Shown here piece by piece: positions 9,401 to 16,500 of a stretch of DNA of 53,941 nt. The notes under the pieces were generated by a model. It was given only the letters and a program-made list of their open reading frames with translations. It did no database searches and was not told the origin of the DNA. The first letter of the stretch is position 1. Each line of letters opens with the position of its first letter. This DNA comes from Actinomadura violacea (GTDB lineage Bacteria > Actinomycetota > Actinomycetes > Streptosporangiales > Streptosporangiaceae). The DNA is taken from assembly GCF_017573465.1 (NCBI RefSeq), contig NZ_JAGEPF010000054.1, positions 1 through 53,941 on the forward strand. Reading direction: 5' to 3'. Position numbers and translations under genes: made by a program.

Positions 9401-9639
9401 TGGCCCTTCATCGTCTTGAACCGCGGGAAGATGTCCTTGAACACGCGCGCCTCGACGTGGTGGACGCCGGGCATGCCGTTCGCGGTGGGCGGGCCCTCAT
9501 AGAAGACCCAGGGGGTCCCGGACGCGGTGCGCTCCAGGGACCGCTCGAAGACCTTGCTCTCCTGCCAGCGGCGCAGCATGTCCCGCTCCATGGCGGGCAG
9601 ATCGACCTGCGCGGGCAGCGGCCGGAACTGACGGCTCAC
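6463..9639 (-). CDS. ileS: Isoleucyl-tRNA synthetase, eukaryote-like type 2 (IleRS2)
   Basis: 1058 residues. Class I synthetase that charges tRNA-Ile. The ATP-site signature reads GVHH (58-61, after GPPTANGMP) where class I enzymes normally have HxGH; the second signature is KMSKH (602-606). Editing (CP1) domain, two CxxC clusters (CPRCGTG and CPQCGTE), the WYDSGSMPFAQW segment and an anticodon/C-terminal domain are present. The overall type is that of IleRS2, a group known for mupirocin tolerance. GTG 9639 was chosen because GGAGG lies nine bases upstream and VSRQFRPLP is the usual beginning; an ATG twelve codons earlier would overlap the ribosome site. Regulated by the T-box upstream. Confidence 0.96.
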   Translation of the reverse strand: MSRQFRPLPAQVDLPAMERDMLRRWQESKVFERSLERTASGTPWVFYEGPPTANGMPGVHHVEARVFKDIFPRFKTMKGHHVPRKAGWDCHGLPVEVAVEKELGLTGKKDIEEYGVAEFNDRCRESVLRHVDAFEEMTERMGYWVNTDQAYRTMDPEYVEAVWWSLKQVFDKGLLFRDFRITPYCPRCGTGLSDHELGQPGGYETVSSPSVYVRMPVTSGPLAEMGAALLIWTTTPWTLVSNTAVAVHPDVTYVAARPAGSDEVLVVAEPLVDQVLGEGAERLATYQGRELERTAYQRPFDLVDIPDAHYVVLGDYVTVEDGTGLVHQAPAFGADDMTVCKNYGMPIVNPIGPDGRFLREVPLVGNKFFKDADEPLTDDLRARGLLFRGGHFEHSYPHCWRCHTALLYYALPAWYIRTTQIKDRLLEENEKTNWFPETVKTGRYGEWLRNNVDWSLSRSRYWGTPLPLWVCGDDEDHITCVGSLKELGELAGSDMSSLDPHRPYVDDVTIPCPQCGTEARRVPDVIDAWYDSGSMPFAQWGAPHRNNDVFENTYPAQYICEAQDQTRGWFYSLMAVGTLVFDKSSYENVLCLGLILAEDGRKMSKHLGNVLRPIPLMDQHGADALRWFMLANGLPWASRRVGNPALEEIVRKVLLTYWNTASFFVLYANAAQAQGKAWTPDRLGEAPAPADRPLLDRWALAELHRTVREVDTSLEQFDTARAGRRLAEFIDDLSNWYVRRSRRRFWEGPETPEGASAFATLYECLETLTRLMAPMVPFITDHVWDVIRPEGGPESVHLADFPAVDEDLLDADLTAQMALVRRLVELGRSARAASGVRTRQPLGRALVGAAGWAALPGQLRAQIAEELNVQAFEELSSIGGDLVEYEVKPNFRELGKRYAKDTPKVAKAVTSADPAALVHALRDAGAAEVDAEGVGAVSLSPGDVVVTERPRSGWAVESAAGETIALDLTVTAELRRAGLVREAVRLVQEARKAAGLDVTDRIELWWQAAGDDLAEALRAHGDEVGAEVLATSVTEGRPEGLTAGRDDELGLSYWLRKS

Positions 9640-9699
9640 TTGGGCGGACCTCCGGATCGACGTGGGCTCGTGCACGTGGACCGGAGGGACGAGACGCCT

Positions 9700-9935
9700 G
9701 CCCGGACCGGCCGAGCGGGGACCCGCGGTACCACCCTCCTTGACCGCGCCCGCCTGGTCGTCCGGACCGGCGCGATCCGCTTCGTTCGAGTCTCCGGCTG
9801 CCGGGTCTACTGGGCCCGCGGACGGACGTCCGGGACGGTTCCTCCGGCGGCTCCGGGGTGATCAGGCCGCCGGGCTCGCCCCCGGGCTCGCACCGTCCCC
9901 GGGTCGCTCATCGCTGCGTACGGCGGCAGGTGTCC
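9700..9935 (-). ncRNA. T-box riboswitch (Ile), ileS leader
   Basis: The minus strand carries the near-invariant T-box sequence AGGGTGGTACCGCGG at 9737-9723, which pairs with the uncharged tRNA acceptor end. About 120 nt upstream, the short stem I contains GCGACCCGGGG...GGTGCGAGCCCGG, and the specifier loop reads CTGATCACC, with the Ile codon ATC at 9862-9860 followed by the conserved A. No terminator with a U-run follows; the ileS ribosome site (GGAGG at about 9653) lies ~70 nt downstream. This matches the translational T-boxes known for actinobacterial ileS: uncharged tRNA-Ile frees the ribosome site. End points are approximate. Confidence 0.92.
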
Positions 9936-9969
9936 CCATCGCGGCCTGCCAAAAAAGACTGCTTCCCCG

Positions 9970-9975
9970 ACTCTA
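9970..9975 (-). promoter_or_regulatory. Candidate -10 element for the ileS leader transcript
   Basis: TAGAGT on the minus strand, about 40 nt before the first T-box stem, would place the start near 9963. No convincing -35 is seen. From here to the next gene (about 10,214) the only other structures are two small hairpins near 10,167-10,195 (GGTCGG/CCGACC and GGGT/ACCC) in front of the DksA-type gene. Confidence 0.35.
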
Positions 9976-10214
9976 ACGCACCCCGCCCCCGGCCTCTTCC
10001 CGTTTTCCGGCCGCGCGAAGCCTCCCCGGTGCCTCCCCGGTGCCTTCCCGGTGCCGCGCCTGTGCCGTGCCGTCGCCTCGCCGGTGCCTGACCCGGGTGA
10101 TGGGCTTCCTTTGCGATCTCCTGCTACCTGCTGGAGTTTCCTTGTGAGCGGGCCCCGGGCATAAGCGGTCGGTAACCGACCCAGGGTGTTTACCCGGCCC
10201 GCGAAAGGGGACTT

Positions 10215-10964
10215 ATGCTGCCCGCACTGCCCGTCGAGGCGATCAGCGCCGAGGAGGCCACCATGGCCGGCGCGGGGAAGGGCACGGTGCCCTCTGGAAC
10301 GGCCGCGCCCGCGGAAAAGCCGGCGCCCTCCGGAACGAATGGGCCCGCTGGAAAGGCGGTGCCCTCCGGAAAGGCGATGCCATCCGGCGCGAAGGGCCGG
10401 AGCGCGCGGCAGGGCGCGGCGAAGACACCGGCGGCCAAGGACGCGACCAGGCCCGCCGGGGGCGCGCGGGCGGCGGCCAAACCGTCCGCCAAACCGTCCG
10501 CCAAGCGCGGCGCCGCCAAGCCCGCGGCCAAGCCCGGCCGCGCGGCGGGCAACGGCAAGGCCGCGGCGGCGAAGGCCGCGGAACTGCCGGTCCGCGAGGG
10601 CGAAGGGCACTGGACGGCCGCCGAGCTGGCCGAGGTGCGGGCCGGGCTGCAGGAGCAGATCGTCGCGCTGCGCGAGGAGATCGCGGCGTCCGCGGTGCAG
10701 ATCGCGGAGGGCGACATGAGCGAGGGCGCGGGGGACGACCAGGCCGACGCGGGCGCCAAGACCTACGAGCGCGAGCACGAGTTGGCGCTCGCATACAATT
10801 CACAGGACCTGCTCGCCCAGATAGAGCGGGCAGTCCAGCGGATGGAAGCGGGCACGTACGGGACCTGCGAGTCGTGCGTCGAGCCGATCGGCAAGGCGCG
10901 CCTTCAGGTCTTCCCGCGTGCGACCCTGTGTGTGACATGCAAACAACGCGAGGAACGTCGCTGA
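10215..10964 (+). CDS. DksA/TraR-family zinc-finger protein with histone-H1-like N-terminal tail
   Basis: 249 residues. Residues 1-125 are a low-complexity Lys/Ala/Pro/Gly tail with AKPSAKPSAKRGAAKPA-type repeats, as in bacterial H1-like proteins. From about 133 follows a coiled coil (AELAEVRAGLQEQIVALREE, split here) and a C-terminal four-Cys finger, CESC-N17-CVTC, typical of DksA/TraR proteins, which bind RNA polymerase in its secondary channel. The tip residues of E. coli DksA are not clearly conserved, so a ppGpp-related role is uncertain. AAAGGGG lies before the ATG. The gene overlaps or abuts lspA, an arrangement conserved in Streptomyces. Confidence 0.85.
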   Translation: MLPALPVEAISAEEATMAGAGKGTVPSGTAAPAEKPAPSGTNGPAGKAVPSGKAMPSGAKGRSARQGAAKTPAAKDATRPAGGARAAAKPSAKPSAKRGAAKPAAKPGRAAGNGKAAAAKAAELPVREGEGHWTAAELAEVRAGLQEQIVALREEIAASAVQIAEGDMSEGAGDDQADAGAKTYEREHELALAYNSQDLLAQIERAVQRMEAGTYGTCESCVEPIGKARLQVFPRATLCVTCKQREERR

Positions 10965-11002
10965 GCGACCAAACGAACCCTGACGGAGGGGCCGGGGAGT
11001 CC

Positions 11003-11728
11003 ATGGGACCTCCCCGGCCGCGCCGTGTCGGCGTGCTGATCGCCGTGGCCCTGGCCGCGCTCGCCGCCGACATCGTGTCCAAGACCATCGTGGTGGCCAC
11101 GCTGCAGGACCGGGCGCCGGTCCGGCTGCTCGGCGGGCTGCTGACCCTGCGCGAGACCCGCAACAGCGGCGCCGCGTTCTCGATCGGCACCGGCTACACC
11201 ATCGTCTTCACCGTGATCGCCTGCGGCGTGGTGGTGGCGATCCTGCGCACCGCCCGCAACCTGCGCAGCCTGCCCTGGGCCGCCTGCCTGGGGCTGCTGC
11301 TCGGCGGCGCGATCGGCAACCTGATCGACCGGCTCTTCCGGGCCCCGGCGCCGCTGAAGGGCCACGTCGTCGACTGGATCGAGTTCCCGCACTACCCGGT
11401 GTTCAACCTGGCGGACTCGGCGATCGTCTGCGGCGGGATCCTGGCCGTCGTGCTGGCGGCGCGCGGCCTCCAGATCGACGGGACGCGCCTGTCGGGCAAG
11501 GACGGCGAGGAGGAGGCGGACGAGCCCGCCGCCGAGCCGTCCGCGCCGGCTGAGCCGCCCGCGCGTCCGGAGCCGTCCGCGCGTCCGGAGGCGCCCGCGC
11601 CCGCCGCGGAGGTCGCTCCGGAGGCGCCGGCCGCGGACGAACCGGCCCCCGACGGCGCCCCCCGCGCCGGCGACGGCCCGTCCGGATCCGGCACCGGGGA
11701 CGTCCCGGCGCGCGAGGAGAAGCACTGA
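11003..11728 (+). CDS. lspA: Lipoprotein signal peptidase LspA
   Basis: 241 residues from the chosen start. Four transmembrane helices (about 8-28, 60-80, 88-104, 133-153) and both catalytic aspartates are visible: D109 in GNLIDRLF and D138 in FNLADSAI; NSGAAFS is also characteristic. LspA cleaves the signal peptide of diacylglyceryl-modified prolipoproteins. About 80 residues of Pro/Ala/Glu-rich tail extend beyond the last helix. The start is uncertain: ATG 11003 (GGGGAG only 3 bases away, GGAGGGG 14 away), CTG 10961 after GAGGAA, and ATG 10937 are all in frame; the latter two overlap the DksA-type gene. Confidence 0.93.
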   Translation: MGPPRPRRVGVLIAVALAALAADIVSKTIVVATLQDRAPVRLLGGLLTLRETRNSGAAFSIGTGYTIVFTVIACGVVVAILRTARNLRSLPWAACLGLLLGGAIGNLIDRLFRAPAPLKGHVVDWIEFPHYPVFNLADSAIVCGGILAVVLAARGLQIDGTRLSGKDGEEEADEPAAEPSAPAEPPARPEPSARPEAPAPAAEVAPEAPAADEPAPDGAPRAGDGPSGSGTGDVPAREEKH

Positions 11729-12660
11729 TGGCCGACGTGCGCGGCCTCCCGGTGCCCGACGGCCTGGAGGGCGAGCGGGTCGACGCCGCGCTCGCCCGGC
11801 TGTTCGGGCTGTCGCGGGGCGGGGCCGCCGAGGTCATCGCCGCCGGCGACGTGCTGCTGGACGGCCGCGAGGTGGCCACCAAGTCCGAGCGGCTGCAGGC
11901 GGGCGCCTGGCTGGAGGTGACGCTGCCGCCCCCGCCGGCGGCGCCCGCGCCGGTCGCCGAACCCGTCCCCGGCATGGGGATCCTCTACGAGGACGACGAC
12001 ATCGTCGTGGTGAACAAGCCGATCGGCGTCGCCGCGCATCCGACGACCGGCTGGACGGGCCCCACCATCCTCGGCGGGCTGCTCGGCGCCGGGCACACGA
12101 TCGCGACCAGCGGCGCGTCCGAGCGGCAGGGGATCGTCCACCGGCTGGACGCCAACACCACCGGCGCGATGGTGGTCGCCAAGAGCGAGGTCGCCTACTC
12201 CCGGCTCAAGCGGGCGTTCAAGGAGCGCCGCATCGACAAGCGCTACCAGGCGCTCGTCCAGGGCCACCCGGACCCGTTCCGCGGGACGGTCGACGCGCCG
12301 ATCGACCGGCACCCGTCGGGCGACGGCCGGTTCGCGGTCGTGGCGGGCGGCAAGCCGTCGGTGACGCACTACGACACGGTGGAGGCGTTCCGGGCGGCGA
12401 CGCTGCTGGACATCGACCTGGAGACCGGCCGCACGCACCAGATCCGCGTGCACATGTCGGCGATCCGGCATCCCTGCGCGGGCGACATGGCCTACGGCGC
12501 CGACCCGACCCTGGCCGAGCGGCTCGGGCTGCGTCGGCAGTGGCTGCACGCCGCGCGGCTGGGGTTCGAGCATCCGACGCGGGGCGACTGGGTGCAGTTC
12601 GAGAGCCCCTACCCCGACGACCTGGCCCGCGCCCTGGAGATCGTCGCCGCCGAGTCCTGA
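11728..12660 (+). CDS. RluD-type 23S rRNA pseudouridine synthase
   Basis: 310 residues: S4 RNA-binding domain (about 14-75; RVDAALARLFGLSRGGAAEVI, in part) followed by the RluA/RluD catalytic domain. The catalytic Asp is D141 in HRLDANTTG; KPIGVAAHP, ETGRTHQIRVH and HAARLGFEHP are further family motifs. RluD in E. coli makes pseudouridines in helix 69 of 23S rRNA; target specificity cannot be read from the sequence. Its ATG shares one base with the lspA stop, so lspA and this gene are coupled. Confidence 0.93.
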   Translation: MADVRGLPVPDGLEGERVDAALARLFGLSRGGAAEVIAAGDVLLDGREVATKSERLQAGAWLEVTLPPPPAAPAPVAEPVPGMGILYEDDDIVVVNKPIGVAAHPTTGWTGPTILGGLLGAGHTIATSGASERQGIVHRLDANTTGAMVVAKSEVAYSRLKRAFKERRIDKRYQALVQGHPDPFRGTVDAPIDRHPSGDGRFAVVAGGKPSVTHYDTVEAFRAATLLDIDLETGRTHQIRVHMSAIRHPCAGDMAYGADPTLAERLGLRRQWLHAARLGFEHPTRGDWVQFESPYPDDLARALEIVAAES

Positions 12661-12693
12661 CGGGCCCGCGGGGCGCGCCCCGCGGGCCGCCGG

Positions 12694-13089
12694 TCAGCGC
12701 CCGGCGGCGTCCAGGCCGGCCTCGATGACCGCGTTCATGATCGTGGCGAGCCGGTCGCGGCCGAGCGAGGGCGCGTGCTCGGCCATCGCGTCGACGATCT
12801 CGCGCTCCCGGTCGGGGCTGCGGCCGGCGAACCCGCCGACGGGCTTGAGCCGCTGGACGAGCGCGGCGACGGCGGCGCGGTGCTCCAGCAGCACGGCCAG
12901 CGCCGCGTCCAGCCCGTCGATCGCCGCGCGCGCCTCGGCCACCGTGCCGAGGTCCTCGACGGACGGCAGCGACACGCGCAGCAGCGGCGCGGCCGGCTCC
13001 GCGGGCGCGCCGGACGTCCCGCAGGCGGGGCGGGACGGGCCGGGGGCGTCGGGGGTGCCGCCGGTGGCGTCGATGACCCGGTCGTGCAT
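12694..13089 (-). CDS. Chorismate mutase (AroQ type)
   Basis: 131 residues. A ~45-residue variable N-terminus precedes a helical AroQ domain: helix 1 IDGLDAALAVLLEHRAAVAAL (in part), the QRLKPVGGFAGR turn, helix 2 SPDREREIVDAMAEHAP and helix 3 DRLATIMNAVIEAGLD. The conserved Arg (EHR), Lys (QRLK) and Arg-Glu (DREREI) fit the active site that converts chorismate to prephenate, the first step towards Phe and Tyr. GGGAG sits six bases before ATG 13089. The open frame continues upstream but only through the attenuator region, so I reject the longer form. Transcription appears to start ~197 bp upstream (see leader features). Confidence 0.85.
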   Translation of the reverse strand: MHDRVIDATGGTPDAPGPSRPACGTSGAPAEPAAPLLRVSLPSVEDLGTVAEARAAIDGLDAALAVLLEHRAAVAALVQRLKPVGGFAGRSPDREREIVDAMAEHAPSLGRDRLATIMNAVIEAGLDAAGR

Positions 13090-13145
13090 GTCGGTCTCCC
13101 TTCTCGGGGCGGCCGCACCGCGCAGGGGATTGCGTGCCCGGGGCC

Positions 13146-13171
13146 GCGTCCATGAAAAGCGTCCATGAAAA
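13146..13171. repeat. Tandem 13-bp direct repeat
   Basis: GCGTCCATGAAAA occurs twice in direct succession, just beyond the attenuator terminator (the second copy supplies its U-run on the minus strand). Role unknown. Confidence 0.6.
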
Positions 13172-13197
13172 AGCGGAGGCCCGGGTGGGTCTCCGCT
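13172..13197 (-). terminator. Attenuator-type terminator in the chorismate mutase leader
   Basis: On the minus strand AGCGGAG pairs with CTCCGCT (7 bp, plus an inner CCC/GGG) and is followed at once by TTTTTC. It lies between the promoter and the ATG of chorismate mutase, 83 bases before the start codon, so it would act on the leader. In the plus direction there is no T-run. Confidence 0.75.
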
Positions 13198-13200
13198 CTT

Positions 13201-13257
13201 GCCGGCTCCGGGGTCGTCGCTCAGGTGATGGCGGCGGCCGGCTGTTCCGGAGCCGGC
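13201..13257 (-). promoter_or_regulatory. Anti-terminator / pause stem arms in the chorismate mutase leader
   Basis: GCCGGCTCCGG (13201-13211) and CCGGAGCCGGC (13247-13257) are exact 11-bp inverted repeats 35 nt apart. The arm nearer the gene contains CGGAG and can instead pair with the CTCCG half of the terminator, giving mutually exclusive folds. The leader-peptide stop codon lies in the loop between the arms. Confidence 0.6.
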
Positions 13258-13286
13258 CGGGTAAACCCGAAATGGCGACGTTCCAC
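13221..13286 (-). CDS. Putative leaderless leader peptide (21 aa) with His-Phe-Gly-Phe
   Basis: A GTG-initiated frame of 21 codons, beginning V-E-R-R-H-F-G-F-T-R-P, ends at TGA. Phe codons 6 (TTC) and 8 (TTT, rare in such GC-rich DNA) lie just before the first arm of the leader stem. A -10 hexamer TATCAT ends six bases before the GTG, so the mRNA would begin at the start codon, making the absence of a ribosome site expected. Position and codon content suggest a Phe-sensing attenuation peptide for chorismate mutase; this is inference. Confidence 0.5.
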   Translation of the reverse strand: MERRHFGFTRPAPEQPAAAIT

Positions 13287-13292
13287 GCGACG

Positions 13293-13323
13293 ATGATACG
13301 GCGGGACGGTGAGCTCCAGTCAA
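13293..13323 (-). promoter_or_regulatory. Promoter of the chorismate mutase leader
   Basis: Minus strand TTGACT (13323-13318), 19-nt spacer, TATCAT (13298-13293). Both hexamers are close to the housekeeping sigma consensus; the spacer is slightly long. Predicted start is at about 13286. Confidence 0.6.
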
Positions 13324-13332
13324 ATCCCGGAC

Positions 13333-13357
13333 GCCCGTCTCGCGTCGTGAGACGGGC
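13333..13357. promoter_or_regulatory. Inverted repeat GCCCGTCTC-N7-GAGACGGGC, candidate operator
   Basis: Perfect 9-bp arms with a 7-nt spacer, just upstream of the chorismate mutase promoter (centre about -59). The core CGTCTC-N7-GAGACG recurs with the same spacing upstream of hisD. No T-run follows on either strand, so it is more likely a protein site than a terminator. Confidence 0.5.
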
Positions 13358-13448
13358 CGCGAGGGTGCGGCGGGTGTTCCCGCGGATGCCGCGCGTGACC
13401 CCCGGGACGGCTGGGCGAGTCGGGGCGCGGAGCGGCCCCGGACGGGGT

Positions 13449-13454
13449 TAGGCT
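13449..13454 (+). promoter_or_regulatory. Candidate -10 element for dnaE
   Basis: TAGGCT, about 125 bases before the dnaE ATG, no clear -35. Weak on its own, but the same hexamer recurs before other starts in the window. Confidence 0.3.
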
Positions 13455-13516
13455 CTCAGGACCGCGTCATCCCGGCGACCCGTCCGGGACGGCGATCTTC
13501 CCCCGGGACCGATAAC

Positions 13517-13551
13517 GCGACCACGTGCGGGCCCCGCACGTGGGCGGTCGC
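13517..13551. repeat. Nested inverted repeat in the dnaE leader
   Basis: CCACGTGCGGG (13521-13531) and CCCGCACGTGG (13533-13543) are exact reverse complements with a 1-nt centre, and outer GCGACC/GGTCGC arms extend the pairing. The element ends 27 bases before the dnaE ATG and contains CACGTG twice. Confidence 0.6.
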
Positions 13552-13578
13552 ATGCGAGCACCAGGAGGCGCATCGGGC

Positions 13579-16500
13579 ATGGCCGACTCTTTCGTTCACC
13601 TGCACGTTCACACCGAGTACTCCATGCTCGACGGAGCCGCCCGGTTGAAGCAGATGTTCGAGGAGGTCGGGCGGCAGGAGATGCCGGCGATCGCGATGAC
13701 CGACCACGGCAACATGCACGGCGCCTACGACTTCCACAAGCAGGCGACCGCCGCCGGCGTCACCCCGATCATCGGCATCGAGGCGTACATGGCGCCCGAG
13801 TCGCGCTTCCACAAGAAGAAGATCCAGTGGGGCGAGCCGAGCCAGAAGCGCGACGACGTCTCCGGCGGCGGCCTGATCAACCACATGACGCTGTGGGCGC
13901 GCAACAAGGACGGGCTCCACAACCTGTTCAAGATGTCCAGCCGCGCGTACATGGAGGGGTTCGTCTTCAAGTACGCCCGGATGGACGAGGAGCTGCTCGC
14001 CGAGCACTCCGAGGGCGTGATGGGCACGACCGGCTGTCCGTCCGGCAAGATCCAGACGCGGCTGCGGCTCGGCCAGTTCGACGAGGCGCTCAAGGCCGCC
14101 GCGAACTTCCAGGACATCCTCGGCAAGGACAACTACTACCTCGAGCTGATGGACCACGGGCTGGAGATCGAGCGCCGCGTCCGGGACGGCCTGATCGAGA
14201 TCAGCAAGAGGCTGAACATCCCGCCGATCGTCACCAACGACTCGCACTACACCCACGAGTCCGAGGCGACCGCGCACGACGCGCTGCTGTGCGTCCAGGT
14301 CGGCAAGCAGCTCGCCGACCCCGACCGGTTCCGGTTCGACGGGTCCGGCTACTACCTCAAGACCGCCGACGAGATGCGCGGCATCGACTCCTCCGACATC
14401 TGGGCGGAGGGCTGCCGCAACACGCTGCTCCTGGCCGAGAAGGTCGACCCGGCGGGGATGTTCGAGCACCGCGACCTCAGCCCGCGCTTCCCCGTCCCCG
14501 AGGGCGAGACGGAGGAGAGCTGGTTCCGCAAGGAGGTCTGGGCGGGCCTGGAGCGGCGCTTCCCGGACGGCCTGCCCGAGGGGTACAAGGAGCAGGCCGA
14601 GTACGAGATGGGCGTCATCCTCGGCAAGGGGTACCCGTCCTACTTCCTCGTCGTCGCCGACTTCATCATGTGGGCCAAGCAGAACGGCATCCTGGTCGGC
14701 CCGGGGCGAGGCTCCGCGGCGGGCTCGCTGATCGCCTACGCGATGGGCATCACCGACCTCGACCCGATCCCGCACGGGCTGATCTTCGAGCGGTTCCTGA
14801 ACCCCGAGCGCGCGTCCATGCCCGACATCGACATCGACTTCCCTGAAGACCGGCGCGCCGAGGTCATCAAGTACACGACGGAGAAGTGGGGCGCCGACAA
14901 GGTCTCCTTCATCGCCACGTTCGGCACCATCAAGGCGAAGGCCGCCATCAAGGACGCCGGCCGCGTGCTCGGCTTCCCGTACGCGCTGGGCGACCGGATC
15001 TCCAAGGCGTTCCCGCCCGCCGTCATGGGCAAGGACATCCCGCTGTCGGGCATCTTCGACGACAAGCACCCGCGCTACGGCGAGGCCGGCGAGCTGCGGA
15101 AGCTGTACGAGGAGGAGACCGACGTCAAGCAGATCATGGATCTGGCGCAGGGCCTGGAGGGGCTGATCCGGCAGACCGGCGTGCACGCCGCCGGGATCAT
15201 CATGTCCGGTGAGACGATCACCGACCACGTGCCGATCATGCGCCGGGACGCCGACGGCGCGATCATCACGCAGTTCGACTACCCGACCTGCGAGACGCTC
15301 GGCCTGCTGAAGATGGACTTCCTGGGCCTGCGGAACCTGACGATCATCGACGACGCGCTCAAGGGGATCAAGAAGAACAAGGGCGTCGACGTCGACCTGC
15401 TCGCGCTGCCGCTGACCGACCAGCCGACCTACGACCTGCTGGCGCGCGGCGACACGCTCGGGGTGTTCCAGTTCGACGGCGGCCCGATGCGCTCGCTGCT
15501 GCGGCTGATGAAGCCGGACAACTTCGAGGACATCTCCGCGGTCGGCGCCCTGTACCGGCCGGGCCCGATGGGCGCGAACTCCCACACCAACTACGCGCTG
15601 CGCAAGAACGGCCAGCAGGAGATCACCCCGATCCACCCGGAGTTGGCCGAGCCGCTGAAGGAGATCCTCGACACGACCTACGGCCTGATCGTCTACCAGG
15701 AGCAGGTCATGGCGATCGCGCAGAAGGTCGCGGGCTACACGCTCGGCAAGGCGGACCTGCTCCGCCGCGTCATGGGCAAGAAGAAGAAGGCCGAGCTGGA
15801 CGCCCAGTTCGTCGGCTTCGAGCAGGGGATGATCGACAACGGCTTCTCCAAGGAGGCCGTCAAGACGCTGTGGGACATCCTCGTCCCGTTCTCCGACTAC
15901 GCGTTCAACAAGGCGCACTCCGCCGCGTACGGCCTGGTCTCCTACTGGACCGCCTACCTCAAGGCGAACTATCCGGCCGAGTACATGGCGGGCCTGCTCA
16001 CCTCCGTCGGCGACGACAAGGACAAGAGCGCCCTGTACCTGTCGGAGTGCCGCCGGATGGGGCTGAAGGTCCTGCCGCCGGACGTCAACACCTCCGAGGC
16101 CGACTTCACCCCGCTCGGCGACACCGAGATCCGCTTCGGCCTGTCGGCGGTCCGCAACGTCGGCCACAACGTGGTCGACGGGATCGTCGCGGCCCGCAAG
16201 GAGAAGGGCGCCTACACCGACTTCAACGACTTCCTCAACAAGGTCCCGCCGCAGGTGTGCAACAAGCGGGTGGTGGAGTCGCTGATCAAGGCGGGCGCGT
16301 TCGACGAGCTCGGGCACCAGCGCAAGGCGCTGCTGATGGTGCACGAGCAGGCGATCGACTCGGTCATCGACATCAAGCGCAAGGAGGCCGTCGGGCAGGA
16401 CTCGCTGTTCGGTGCGCTGGAGGAGGACGGCGGCGAGGACGCGTTCGCCGTCGCGATCCCCGAGGGCGAGGAGTGGGACAAGACCACCCTGCTGGCCTTC

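Noticed and set aside
9640..9675. ileS starting at the ATG twelve codons upstream
   Set aside because: That start would put the GGAGG ribosome site inside the gene and leave no known ribosome site; GTG 9639 fits the family N-terminus.
6340..9861. Open frame of 1173 codons antisense to ileS
   Set aside because: Same reason; the opposite strand encodes an unmistakable IleRS, and this frame also runs through the T-box leader.
13172..13197. Terminator for a plus-strand transcript before dnaE
   Set aside because: The T-run is only on the minus-strand side, and no plus-strand gene ends nearby.
13090..13323. N-terminal extension of chorismate mutase to 209 residues
   Set aside because: The extension covers the leader promoter and terminator, has no similarity to the domain, and ATG 13089 has a good ribosome site.
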